Source: Saccoglossus kowalevskii (Eukaryota; Hemichordata; Enteropneusta; Harrimaniidae). Taken from it: 26,673 nt of DNA. Below, in pieces: positions 9,250 to 22,500 of the stretch. The position numbers were made by a program, and so were the translations under genes. The DNA lies in assembly GCF_000003605.2 (NCBI RefSeq), contig NW_003146283.1, positions 127,994-154,666 of the forward strand, in the 5' to 3' direction. Positions within the stretch are counted from its first letter, which is position 1. Every line of letters starts with the position of its first letter. Under the pieces are notes generated by a model. The model was given only the letters and a program-made list of their open reading frames with translations. It was not told where the DNA came from and ran no database searches.

Positions 9250-9880
9250 TTGCGTTCACGCACAGCTCCTTAGCATGGGCTAAGAGGTTAAATTCCTTAG
9301 CCCGTGCTAAGAAAACGCACAGGCTAAGGAATGCTAAGTACGGGTTAAATCTGATCCGAATTTATGACGCGGTCTAGACCTTAGCATGGGCTAACGAAGT
9401 ATGCGCGAACGCTTAGCCCAGGGCTAAGCCCCCTCTGGGGCAACCTTTGGGTGTGAAAATTGTCCCATGTTCGTATAACGACACTATTCCACCAGTCATT
9501 ACTCCGCACTCACTTCCACACTAATCGGGTCACTGTAGTAGAGTGTACAGCAGCTCCAATCGTAGACAAAATAAATTTGGTTTGCTGTCTATGACATGCA
9601 TTAATAAAACGCTGTATTCTGTTACGCCCGTTGTATACTGTTTATGTGTATCCAAATAAGTGGTCCGTCTTCTCTCGCGTTCCTGTGCACGTCGCTTCAA
9701 AATTAGAACGAAACATGCCAGCAGCAGAAATAGAACCTCGCACGTGTCATCCATTTTTCATTCGTAAATAGCGGCTTACCAAAGGTCACCGACTAATGGC
9801 ACCCCTTAGCATGTGCTAATATGCTAGATAAGCCTAATCAGCTTAAATCTTAGCCCGTACTTCGTGTAACGTGAACACAA
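9250..9880. mobile_element. 631-bp palindrome-rich non-autonomous DNA transposon
   Basis: The left end is TTGCGTTCACG at 9250-9260. The right end is CGTGAACACAA at 9870-9880, whose reverse complement TTGTGTTCACG gives an 11-bp terminal inverted repeat with one mismatch. TAATAC stands directly before the left end (9244-9249) and one base after the right end (9882-9887), a possible target duplication. Inside are many imperfect palindromes of CTTAGC-N4/5-GCTAAG type at 9269-9284, 9296-9311, 9380-9395, 9412-9428 and 9805-9820. A 74-aa minus-strand frame at 9530-9754 lies within it. Confidence 0.6.
9530..9754 (-). pseudogene. possible remnant of a transposase N-terminus inside the 9250-9880 element
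   Basis: ATG at 9754 opens 74 codons: MDDTCE, a hydrophobic run, KRRAQERERRR, then GVTEYSVLLMHVIDS. The order of short acidic start, hydrophobic run, arginine-rich patch and G-x-x-E-Y-x-x-L-L reminds me of the N-terminal region of PIF/Harbinger-type (HARBI1-like) transposases. The resemblance is in pattern only and no catalytic core follows. It could be chance. Confidence 0.22.
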
Positions 9881-10943
9881 CTAATACCACCGAACAAAAA
9901 GTTGTTTTAACACACGTTCTTCTGGTTCTGTGTTCGTACAATAAATAAATAAAAACAAATGTTATTCACTGCACCACTTTCACTCTCTGGTGACATTAAT
10001 TGACGGCAGTTAATTATTCAAGCTTAGTATTAGTAGCATGGAGGTTTGAAAATATAAGGTAGAAGCCTACTCATAAATTAAAAAACCCAGAATTTATTCA
10101 TTTTGTGACATTTGTCAAATTATAAACATTTATATGTTCGTTCAAGCAAGCATTCGTGTGGACTACTTGATGACCGGCAATGTCTGTGATGGTACGTCGG
10201 CTGCATTGGTCGTTTATCGGTCATGATTTTAAGTGCATGGCTGCCCTTGTTTCGCTCGGCGGTGACGATGTTGCCGCTACAAGTCACAGCGTGAACTTGG
10301 TTTTAACCATAGACCTTATGTTTTAACGAATGGTTCTACCGATATTGATTTCATATATTTGACGTCACCCTGGCAGTAAAAATATAGTTCGGTAATACAC
10401 TTTTCTAGGCCACAAATATTTTAATCGTGTTAAAAAATTGCAACTTCTTGTTCGGTGGTGTTATCCCATAAAAAATGCTCCAAAATGACCACTTTTATTA
10501 TTTTGCATATATTTTCTTCCTTCATAATAACGTTAAATATGAATGATGTGTGTGTGAATCGTTACACAACAATTTTTAAATGATTTACTGTGATCAATTT
10601 TTGTTTTCATGTTTAATTGGTATTTAACCATGTATAAACCACATTGTAATTTACTACATTGTACTATATGCACCAAGACGAGGAGGTTGTTATATATCAT
10701 TAATTGTTGTTCCTCAATAGACCCAGAATGAACTCTCGGCAAAGAACAAGAAAAAACAACTGCCAAGGAGATTGGTACCGGTATGTATTTAATGGGTCTG
10801 TGGTTAGGTAGATGCAAATTAATATTGAACATTGGTTTCCTTAGTGAATACATGTTCCTAAATTTAAAAAAAAAAGTACCCAAGACTGTGATATTTTCTC
10901 CTGCTTTGTCTTATAAAGCAAGTATCATATATATACATACTAA

Positions 10944-11888
<945 letters not shown>

Positions 11889-12208
11889 TCCTCATTGGCT
11901 GAATTTTATCAAGATATACAGCAGTTATACGTTACACATTGTCTCAGGATTGCTTTATACAACACGTCACATGACCTAATTATCATATCCTCCTACAGTT
12001 TACGCTCTTTGTAGCTGCATCTCTTTGACTTGGCTATCGTCAAAAACATAATTATGAATATAGGCTGGCGTATGTATCAGTACTGATTTTGCAGCCAACA
12101 ACTTAATCGGAAATGAATACGCAAGAATTCTGAATCAAATTTCTTTTCTGCAAAGTCTGATCACGCCTGAGAAATTGTATAAATATGTAAATTTTACTGA
12201 TTAGGTTC

Positions 12209-12383
12209 TGATGCAATTACTGCTCTGTGTCTATAATAATCCAGTACACAATACAGGCAGTTGTTGATGCAATTACTGCTCTGTGTCTATAATAATCCAG
12301 TACACAATACAGGCAGTTGTTGATGCAATTACTGCTCTGTGTCTATAATAATCCAGTACACAATACAGGCAGTTGTTGATGCA
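12209..12383. repeat. 56-bp minisatellite, three perfect copies plus a 7-bp stub
   Basis: Copies start at 12209, 12265 and 12321 (TGATGCAATTACTGCTCTGT...), and a fourth start at 12377 breaks off after TGATGCA. The three full copies look identical. It lies about 320 bp after the OSER1 stop, probably in the 3' UTR. Confidence 0.95.
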
Positions 12384-12429
12384 CTTCAATTACTGATATG
12401 CTTCAGGTGGTGATGCGGTGATACAATAC

Positions 12430-12505
12430 ACTGGCAGATCATATAAATTTGACGATGATCACTGACAGTGTTCTCGCAGGAAACGTTCCTCACAGATCTG
12501 CCAGT
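12430..12505. repeat. short foldback (11-bp arms)
   Basis: ACTGGCAGATC at 12430-12440 and GATCTGCCAGT at 12495-12505 are exact inverted copies separated by 54 bp. It directly follows the 56-bp minisatellite. It may be the end of a small element or an RNA structure in the OSER1 3' UTR. Confidence 0.6.
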
Positions 12506-14748
12506 TTGCAGTTAATTACCTCTATTGTATTCGTTGTTACGGTAATTGTACTTGAATTATTTATCCATAAGTGTGCACTATAGAGGCCCAATTCTATGTA
12601 TTCAGTGAAGAACATGGATTTATTTCAATGGTAAGATACTCAGTGTTATTTTTCTAAACACTAACAGGATTTTTGTAACACTGACGTATCACAGCACGAT
12701 GTACGATCTGTTAAGGCAGCCTTTCCGAATATTATTTGTACAGCAAATGCGTCATTTAGGACTGAATAGATTGAAGTTATATACATGCTATTGTGAGATG
12801 CATTTGTATATACTGGGTCAATACTGTATTTACTCCATTAGTAGCGCATGTAACAAGTGCTTCTATTGGATTGATGTGCTTTTAATGGGGCAAATTACGG
12901 TATGCCCAATGTCAATGACCTTTCAATAGTTATGTACCTAATATCGTTAAAATCCTGACGTACTGTAATCCGTGACATATTAGCTACCTGAATAGGGTTC
13001 TCCCCAGAAAAACAGCATAGAGTATCGAATAATTAACATAACAATACCATATTTTAATTAACTATTGTATTCATTGTTATGCTAAATATACTCTATTGTT
13101 ATACTAAATTGGTTCTATTGTTCATCCAAAATTAAACAGTTGGAAACCCCTACTCTATAATGCCCTGGGAAGAACCTTGCTGAAATATTGATAATGGTTG
13201 CTTAGATGTTACCGGTACTGTCTAGAAATAGCTATGTGAATTTTTTGTAAAATTTTGCGAAATTAAATTTGGGTAAAGTGTTATTTTTATGCTGATCATG
13301 CATCTATTTTCCTAACATGACTGTCATTCACGTCGTGTTTACAGATGCATACTTGTATATACAATGAATTACAATTTACAGTTGTGAAAATTGACAACTC
13401 CAGTCACAAAGTGTATTCTTTTTTGTTTTCAAAATACCCAAGCATCATGGGCACCATGCTTGAATGGCCTGAGAGACAAACACTGCAGCCACTTGACAAG
13501 ATTGTTTAATTCGCCAATGCAGCTTAAAACTATTATGGTTGTAGCAATTATTGAAATAATGAAAGTAAACTGCAGATACTGGAGAATCTCATGTGACCAA
13601 TCCAGGCTACTAATCGCAAAACTTTATCCAGTGTTTTTTTTTTATTCATACGTCAACCCACCTTGAGTATTTTCAACTCGTTTAGCCTTTTCACCATCAG
13701 ACTTACCTAAATTTTTCTGAACATTTTTCTTATATTCTTCATTATTTCTGGAAATGAATAGGAAACTGGTGGTGAAAAGGTTGAGTAAATAGTATTCTAC
13801 ATGAAATATTTACAGGTCATGGTAAACTGGTTTTCAAATGACTCAAATAAAAAAAAAAAATTAGTTCTGTTTGGTTTAAAATGGTGTCACTAGAGAATGT
13901 TGTATTCAGTACTTGAACTACAGTACTTGGCTAAATTTTTTTTTTCTTCAGAAATTGTAATTATGAAGTTTTAATAATCTGATCAGATAAGTTGCTATTT
14001 ATCTCCCTCACAATATGTACGAACACCCGTTTGGATATCAAAAGTTTCACTATTTTTGAAAAAAAAAATAATGAAAAAAAATGTTTTTAAATATGAAAAT
14101 AGTGAATTATTGAATTCCATGACCATTCTACATAACAAACCTGCAATTTCAATTCAAGCACCCTGTCTTCATTTTAAATTCAAATACCTAAATTCTGGTG
14201 TTTTCACTGCACTCTGTGTATCCCTCATGAGAATGCTTGTGTCCAGGAGCATCAGCTTGTTGGAATAGAAAATGCCAAAGTTGAACAAATATTGCTGGCA
14301 TTTCAGAGAAATATTGCATGGGAAATTGATAACAAATAGCGGTTTACTGCTCAGTTTATTTTGTTGTTCACTGTCAGACTTTCAGAATGATATCAAAAGT
14401 GTCAATTTGATCTATTTATGAATAATCTCAGAGTTCCACTTTAGTGGGTTGTGGTTGCAGTGATTCATTATGCAAATGTATACAATGCATGTGAAATTTG
14501 ATCACTAGCTGCACGACTATGATGACAACGAAGAGTGCAACAACTACTCAATTATGACTTTATATGTGTAGCTTCACTCTGGTGGTCAGTATCATTTACT
14601 GCACCCTGAAAACAACTCAATCTATACTTGAAGCAATACCGGGTACTTCAGTTATCGCTGACAAGAAACTGGTTATCTATGACAGATGGTGGCAGTAACA
14701 TGGCTATGTTCAAGCTCAGACAACTAATAAATTATTAGTTGTGTGAGG

Positions 14749-14910
14749 ATAAAGCGGGGGAGTCGTCACATGTGCATGCTTCAGATGGCCATAGCGTGTC
14801 ATTGTTTACAAACAAGCATCTACTCATAAACCTTTGCATTTTTAGCGTGTGTTATCGGCGCTTGGGACTCAATTCCACTGTGTGCGCAGGTGACGACCCT
14901 CTCGCTTTAA
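14749..14910. mobile_element. TTAA-type MITE, diverged copy 3
   Basis: The left end is ATAAAGCGGGGGAGTCGTCA. The right end is TGACGACCCTCTCGCTTTAA, whose reverse complement TTAAAGCGAGAGGGTCGTCA matches it well. CATAGCGT and TTGTTTAC are shared with copies 1 and 2, but the interior is otherwise diverged and longer. The 67-aa frame over it (14739-14942) is incidental. Confidence 0.65.
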
Positions 14911-15412
14911 GTAAATATATTCACCCCATATTCTACATGTAATTTAATTATTATTTCCACAAATACTAAGAAGCACCTGTTACTTTAAAGCATTTATGGG
15001 TGAAAACACTGAAATAATTTTTGTACACACACTGACCACAAATATATTTACTAGTTTAACGCCGACTTCTGGTGATTCTAAAAGACTACAATTGTTCTGT
15101 AGGAGTTGCAGATTTGCTTTTCTTTGCTGTTAATCATAGAAATAGCAAGCCAGTATTCAGGAATTATTTTGACCTACCTAGGTGGTCTTTTCATAATTTT
15201 AATATTATGTAGATTGTCTCATTTTGTTTACCCTTATCTGTAAAAAAAATGTTTAAATAAATTAACATCTACTTTGATTCACTAGATGTGTACCTGATTT
15301 CTTGTTGTCCTTTGTCATAATTGTCTACTGGATTCAGCTGGGTAACTAACACATACTTCAAAGTGAGCAATGCTCCAACAATATGGCATTGATTCCTGCT
15401 CATCTGTAGGAC

Positions 15413-15444
15413 TAGTATAACTATAATCCTGCTTAGTTATACTA
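15413..15444. repeat. perfect 11-bp hairpin
   Basis: TAGTATAACTA at 15413-15423 and TAGTTATACTA at 15434-15444 are exact inverted copies with a 10-nt loop. The sequence is AT-rich and no gene is tied to it. Confidence 0.6.
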
Positions 15445-16044
15445 ATTTATGGTGCTCTAGTTTAGATATACAACATGTTTTTTGTCAATCGCATCATTTC
15501 GCAACATAACTATGTACCCGTATGTCAACCACAGTTGCATGTAGTCTGAGTGGCCGTTTTCAGTTGTGCTTGTTTACTGATGGTACATTAGAAGAAAAAA
15601 ATTGCCAAAGCGTTCTCGCAGTTAAAATTGCATAACAGTGGTGTTTAAATGCATAGAGTGATACAATGTAAATCAGAAAAAAGAAACTGGAAAGAAAATG
15701 TTCTCATACGGAGGAAGTTAAAAGATTGCACCACGAGATTCAAATTGAAAACCTTTATTCTGTTTCAAGAAAAAAATTTGCGAGGATTCCTTATCTGATT
15801 TGGTGAGCAAAATGTGACTCACCAAATTTTGCACACCACATATCCAACCTCACATTTTTATTTTATAGTCTATATATTGATCATTGGATGGTACCTCACA
15901 GATTTTCAAAGTGAAATGTAACCTTGCGAGGAGATAAACAACGTACGTCGCATATATTTATAATGTTACTAGTAATTTTATGTATATCTGAATCGGGAAT
16001 TCTCTATGACATGGTACATTTGATTCTAAAAATAAACTGGTCAC

Positions 16045-16138
16045 CTGACCAACTACTATTGCACGACCATTTCCAGATGTATCAATCCCCTTTGTTAAAG
16101 TAATTCTCATAACGTATTCCGAAATATGACCATTTTCA
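16045..16138 (-). CDS. candidate internal exon of an unrecognised minus-strand gene
   Basis: After an AG on the minus strand (gcaaag) this stretch reads (S)ENGHISEYVMRITLTKGIDT and ends VVGQ at a CAG/GTGACC donor. It has protein-like composition. It accepts the phase-2 junction from 17049-17359, giving an AGT serine codon, and ends in phase 0. The pyrimidine tract before the AG is poor. No further exons were found below it. Confidence 0.35.
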
Positions 16139-16418
16139 CTTTGCATTATAAAATCACATTTCAAAATATTTATATGAGAAAATTATCAGTAACATCCAAT
16201 AATTCTATTTTTACAAACCAGTTTTATATTTATTGATAACAATGCGGAAGGATATAGATAAAGTAGTTCTTGTAAAGGAAACAAAACCTTTTTCTGGCTT
16301 TGCGATTGTTGAACGGTTGTTGGAATTGTACCTATTTTACTGTGATAATTATCTTGAATTTATCAAGGTTTTGTAAGAACAGACTACATATATTGCGATT
16401 CTATTTGAATACCTCAAA

Positions 16419-16514
16419 ATGGGTGTCGTTATGCAGAGAAGGCAGAACGACCCGACATGCTGCTTATTCCTCCATGTTCGAACTGGGACGATTTTTATAG
16501 GAATGTTCCATTTG
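16419..16514 (+). CDS. LAPTM4: LAPTM4 coding exon 1
   Basis: ATG at 16419 in AAAATGGG context opens 32 codons ending TTTG before GTAAGT, phase 0. CCLFLHVRTGTIFIG corresponds to the family motif CCGCCHVRTGTIILG, including its paired cysteines, and leads into the first membrane segment. The related frames at 16300-16500 and 16457-16642 are shadows. Confidence 0.88.
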
Positions 16515-19500
16515 GTAAGTGTGCATCAACTATTATCAACATCTACTCGACTTTTAACGAGCATTGTCACTACAAATTATGGAAATACAGTTTTGTTGTT
16601 GTTTCCACTGTAGAACAATTGCGTTTGGGTGATTTGTTATAAGAATACGTGGTATTAAAAATCCAAGATGGCGGACACGTAACAAAAACAAACATCGAAA
16701 ATGGTACATAATATTAATAATAATATTTATTCGCCTTTGGACCGGAAATGCTTACAAGTCAATTAAAAAAAATAACAAAATTTTCAGTTGATTGTCTCAT
16801 AATTTGAATTAAACTTTGCCTTACAATGGATAAATGAAAAAAATCAAAACTTCAATAATTTATTTTGTATGCATATTTATTAATATTTTTATCAATAACC
16901 TCATATAAATACAACATGCGTCATCACAAATAAAAATTGGACTAGTGATGTGTTGCAGCAGGCCGGCTGTTGCCATGCACAATATACATACGTAATCCTG
17001 CCAGAGTGATTCATTTGATGTTTTATTCACAGTGTGGATTTAGTCTACCTGGGACCATGGTTACTAAAAAAGACGGTTAGGAAACGAACCATGTTCTTTT
17101 CATTGGATGCGTGTCGCGGGTAAACATTTGAAACAAAAGACGTACTAATCTGTGATAAATCATTAATATAAAATGTAGACAGGAAATCACGCAAACATGA
17201 TGTCATTTTTCCCCAGAGTTCATTGCAATCAACAACTGCACGCCATTTTATTGTGTCTCTGTCGATACTTTCAGTAATACTAAAGTGTAAGTTGTTCCAG
17301 TGAATCCTGACAAAACCTGTCGCTCGGTTTAATACAAATTTGCCTTGGTCGTATGGCATTTTCGTTTCTAAATAACAAGATCGGCAGAAAACTGAAATAA
17401 AAAAACCAACAAAACATGATCAGAAAAAAATCAAGTGAATGACACAAAAATGAAACAAAATGGTGGGTCTTGAAATCTCAAGCAATAGAGGGCGGCGTAC
17501 ACAGCACGACACGCATCCTTGAGGGATTAGGCAGATTCACATCTTTTAACAATAGCGTTTTCTAACCGTCTTTTTTAGTAACCGTGCTGGGACTGAATGA
17601 TAGCATTACAGTGCATGGTACATATAAAACAAACAAGTTTTCTCGTTTACAAGATCTTACTGAAATTAAAACAGACATTATTTCCTGTTGAGCATTGTGA
17701 AACTAATTAAGTGTGGTCAATATGCATGTAGATCAAACAGTGTTTTCTTTGATTGTTCCCAATTCATCGAACGACATCATTAATAATTAATCACATTACA
17801 TCATGCTTAATAATGTAATTTGTGAACTAGCTGTAATATTGTTGAATGCATTTATTAATCTGATTAAAATTAGCAGTTATGTGTACTCAGTTGCTTTCAA
17901 TTACATTACTTACTCAATTAGTAGCATGTACTTATGCAAATGAAAGAGCTGTATCTACATAATTATATTTTAATAATCAGTTGCATATTGAGTACAATTT
18001 TTGGATCTTGTGAACTTCTATTTCAAGCACTTTAAGTTCTAGTACTGGTAACTGTGTTTCAAGCCATTGTTCTTTCTCCATTCTGGTGATACATTATTGG
18101 CAATATTTAACATTACAGTCTGATGCTTAGTCACTGTAGCCATTATTTTAAATACTAAGTAAATAACCTGTTTTCAGACAGTCTAGAAAATTATACAAAT
18201 GTATCGTCCTTTAGAAAACATTCAGTTTGCCGTAGGATCAACAGAAAAATAAAACAAATGCATCGCTTAGTAGTAAATGATCACTGTAGCGAAATCCGGT
18301 CATGCTGCGTTCCACAGTTACGGTTATTACTCAGTAGTAATTATAATAACGTACAAAAAATTAAATGCAAGTAAAATTCAACTTAAATTTCATTGTAAGC
18401 GAATGATTCTGGTGGCATGTAAATGCTTGATGTGATACCATATCTGCCATGCTTCTTGCTTGTGTTCTTTGACCTAATGGGTCAAGTCGTTAGTAAGCAA
18501 TCAAAATGCTGGATGATGCCAACGTGATCAAATTACCATAGCTCAAATAATGTATGTTGATGTATGAATGCAACATGGAAGAGATTTGCAGATGTTTGCG
18601 ATCATTTGGCTTTGATTGTGGTGGGGAAATGGCATAATTTTTTTTTTTTTCAAATCAAGAAATTAGTTATTTTTGGAAAGTTAAACTGAGCATTTAAAGA
18701 ATAATTTAACATTGTTTACTGTAATAACAGCTCATTTGAAACAGAACATTTTCGCGTAGTTTTAATTTTGTGTTTATGGACTGTGATTCGCTAAATTAAA
18801 AACCACGCGAATATTTTCTACTTCTACAGTAGACCAAAAAGACATGTTTCAAGAGATTATAGACTGATTTCCTAAAATTTGTTAGAAACAAAACTAATTT
18901 TTTTGCATAAAAGCCAATCTTACAGTAGCAGTGAGGGACTTCTGTGATTGTATCTATCGCTACTAACCGGTAACCGATAGTAGATCCACCGGCGCCCAAT
19001 TCACGATCATTACTTGCCAAAATTTCAACTTTGTCTGGCGCTTAATTGGGGTGTAAAATACGATGTTTTATGACACTGGCACCTAATTGAAGGTGACGCT
19101 TAACTGAACACAAATACGGTAGTTTGATTTGGTCTGAACATAGTGTGAAAATCATACCAATCAAGGTATTTTTTTTATTTGGTACGGGGTTTCCTTACAA
19201 GGAAAATTCTGCAAAAGTGACATGTAGCAACTGCTACTAACATTGCACATCCTCAATTAAAAAAAATATTGTTCATAGAATCATTAAAAGACTACCTTGT
19301 TGGACCATAGACTTAGACTGGCATTCATATAAATATGATACAAGGTATTCATTTCTTCCAATTTTAATTCTAAAGCATCTGTGCGTGTTTTTTTCAAGGT
19401 AATGCAAATGATAGCCATGGTATTTATCGGCTATATGATTGTGTTTTTTGGTTCATCAGAAGTTGAAGTTGACGTAGAGGTTGATGTATTCAATGATCTG

Positions 19501-22500
19501 GAGTATAAGAAGACAACATGTGAGTCATTTTTTTTATTTAGATTTCATCAGCTTTGGCCATATAAATGTATGTCTCCATTATTTTGAATGAGTATATTGT
19601 GAGCATTTTCTGAATGAGTAAATCTGCCTGAGCCCTGCTGCTGTCGACCACTTGTGACAACGGGGAATGTACAAGCTGATTGTCACTCTTTGACATGCTG
19701 ATGAAGATTGTATCATCAAAATATTTCAAAATATGCATGCATTTGAGTTGAGAGGGCACCCATTTTCAAATCAGAATTTGATAAAAATTACCTGGCATTA
19801 TATTGGAAATATTGGAAATAATGAAAGGCACCAAGGTTAGACTCGTTAGTCTTCAAGGCAATTGTCTTTGATACATCCGTGAAGTTCAAGCCCTTAAGTT
19901 ATAATTAATAATGGTCGTATATATATATTTTGACTTGCATTTTGGACTGACACTGGGGAAAAATTGTTTGTGGGTCATCTTAGCTTTTAATTAATTAATA
20001 TCTATCTTTTGTTAACTTTTGTTGCTTTTACTGTTTTATTACAGCTGACATGTCTGTTGCTTTGGTCATTACATTCTGTATGTTCATAGTGACATGTATG
20101 ATGATATGTGGTGCTTTGAAGGTAAGTCTATAATTTATTCTGTATAAATACTTTGTACAAAAGACAAGTAAGATAAGAATATGTGACTTCGCTTTGTATG
20201 ATCTGCAAAAACCTCTCACTGAACCATGTAAGCATCATACAGGTTGTCAATTTTGCTCACTTCATGAGAAATCTAATTCAACAGAATCCTGGAATTAAAT
20301 TTAGATGCGTCTTCATAAATAAAGTATCCTTGGGTAATGAAAAGTATTTTTGATTTGTTAAACAAAACAACCTTCAGGCTAGCTTCAGTATTTCAGGATT
20401 TAATTTTTCATGGTGATCACTATAATCAGTGGGAGGTTGTTCTGCATATAATACAATTTTGGAATGCAATTTTAATATCTAGGTTTATGCAGTGATAATC
20501 AATGATGATCTCACAATAGTATCGTCATCAGATCGCAGTGGATGCTTGGAAATGTTCACTTGCGTTTACTGACATTATCCCTTTTTTTAAAACGCAAATT
20601 TCACATAGTTTATTAAATTTACAAATATAAACAGGTTGTGCAACTTACAACTGAGCAATAAGTGAACGCTTACCAGCTCGTCAGTTTATTTTAGCTGATT
20701 GCATACAAGAAATGTTCATTTGATACATTCTTTCAGTGTTTGTTGTTTTCTAAGATGTGTTAAACAAAAGATAATTCTAAGCTTTTCTTAATTGCAGCAC
20801 CGTGCTGGATATTTACTGCCATTTTTCTGTCTACAACTGTTTGACTTTGTACTCTCATGTCTCACTGCAATTGGCTGGTTTACTTATTACCCTGAAAATG
20901 ATGAACAGGTAATGTAGTATTATTTGTGTGAAGGCTGGGGGGAGCCATAAACATGATGCTCTTAGAATTTTCCCCAGGCTTCTAGCTTTACTGCTGCTTA
21001 GGTCTACAAATCTTGTGCTTTATGTAATTTGATAAGTAACGTGCATTGTTCTCTATAATACGAAATAGCTAGTAGGGCAGCCTAATTAGTGCTTGATGGG
21101 TGGGCCTCCCATCTAACACCCATTGTGAAGAACACTGGCAGGTCACAGGTCATATTCTACATTCATTTTGTGTCACAAACTCATCATCTGTTATGCAACA
21201 ATAATGAGTTTTGAACAATGAGCCACTACAGTTAAGTTTATTGAAAGGGTTTATACCGTACTCATTTGACTTAGCTCACAAAATCGTGTCAAGCACCCTA
21301 CTCGAAAAATTGGCCAATTCTTTTAATTTTTTGAAATGAGTTGCATCATTGATTTCCATGACACATTTACAATGACAAAACAAAAATTATCAAAAAAATA
21401 TGTGCCTTATTATTTACATACCGTCAGAATTCAGTGTAAAATTATTACGGTCTGTGGGAAAACGATCAAAGTCGAGAGATTCATAATTATCTTTGTTAAA
21501 AGTTTTTGATTGTACACAATCTCAATACAATTTTTATTTGACCTGCAACACCATCCTTTGACCTGATGGGTCAAGTCTGTTATTAACCAATCAAAATGCA
21601 GCATTGTAACAACATAATTCTCCGGGAAGGCATTCTGGTAACGCAATGCAGAAGTGAACAAAAGATTTTGAAGTACAATCTGTACCGGCATGATTTTTCT
21701 TTAAAAACTTGGAATTAGCAATTTTTAAAAGGTGCAGTAAAAATGGAATAAAGTATTTACTGAAGGTAAAGGCTTCAACTGGTCAAGTTTAGTTTACGAA
21801 CTGTTACCGGGGTCTACGCATTCATGTGATATTCATGACGATCAAAATCCATGCTCTTTTACATAAATTTGATTACAGGTATTGGGGAGAAATGTCTAGA
21901 CAGTCCAAACATGATCCCGAAAACAGAAAATCCCCCAAAGTCGGAGGGGGGTGCTAGGTGAAGCATGGAGTCGGATGAGTATAGGGTAGTTGTGCTTTTC
22001 AAGGCAAAAATCTTAACACTCAAATTATTTATTAATTTATTTTGTCAGGAACAAATGATATTCATATTGAACAGGGATCTGTTTTGTCAGATGTGGGGTC
22101 TGGTTATGAAAAAAGATTTTTGACTCCCATGTGCGGAGCACATAATGGGAGTCTTTGCAGTTAGTGTGTCTGTGTGTGTGTGTGTGTGTCCGACTGTTCC
22201 ACTGCTATCTCAAGAACCATACATCGGTTTTTGATGAAACTTGGTGCATAGATGCTCTGGGCCAATGCGCAGATTTGGTTAGATTTTGGTGAAAATCCAT
22301 GCTCGTTAATTACCTAATTTGCATGATAATTAGCTAATTTTTAGCTGTTCTATGACTGTTCCACTGATATCTAAAGAACCAGTCATTGGATTTTGATGAA
22401 ACTTGGTACATAGATGCTCTGAACATATGCGCAGATTTGATTAGTTTTTGGTAAAAATCCGTGCATATTAATTACCTAATTTGCATAATTAATTTTCAGC

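Larger units (their letters stand above)
11889..16418. other. OSER1 3' flank and intergenic region
   Basis: About 4.5 kb before the LAPTM4 start, without a recognised plus-strand gene. It includes the probable OSER1 3' UTR, the 3 x 56 bp repeat, a foldback at 12430-12505, MITE copy 3 and a small hairpin at 15413-15444. No AATAAA appears soon after the OSER1 stop; the clearest one is at 13846-13851, followed by an A run. The plus-strand frames at 12699-12929, 13391-13666 and 14056-14268 show no protein character. A candidate minus-strand exon is listed separately at 16045-16138. Confidence 0.5.

Noticed and set aside
10533-10883. 116-aa minus-strand frame in OSER1 intron 1
   Set aside because: Composition follows the AT-rich DNA, no motif, and it crosses an A run; taken as chance.
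15958-16044. Continuation of the 16045-16138 frame to its stop
   Set aside because: A CAG/GTGACC donor precedes it and the protein-like character fades; treated as intron.
16670-16682. ATGGCGGACACGTAA as a tiny coding start in LAPTM4 intron 1
   Set aside because: It is only four codons; the sequence is better explained as a YY1-type motif.
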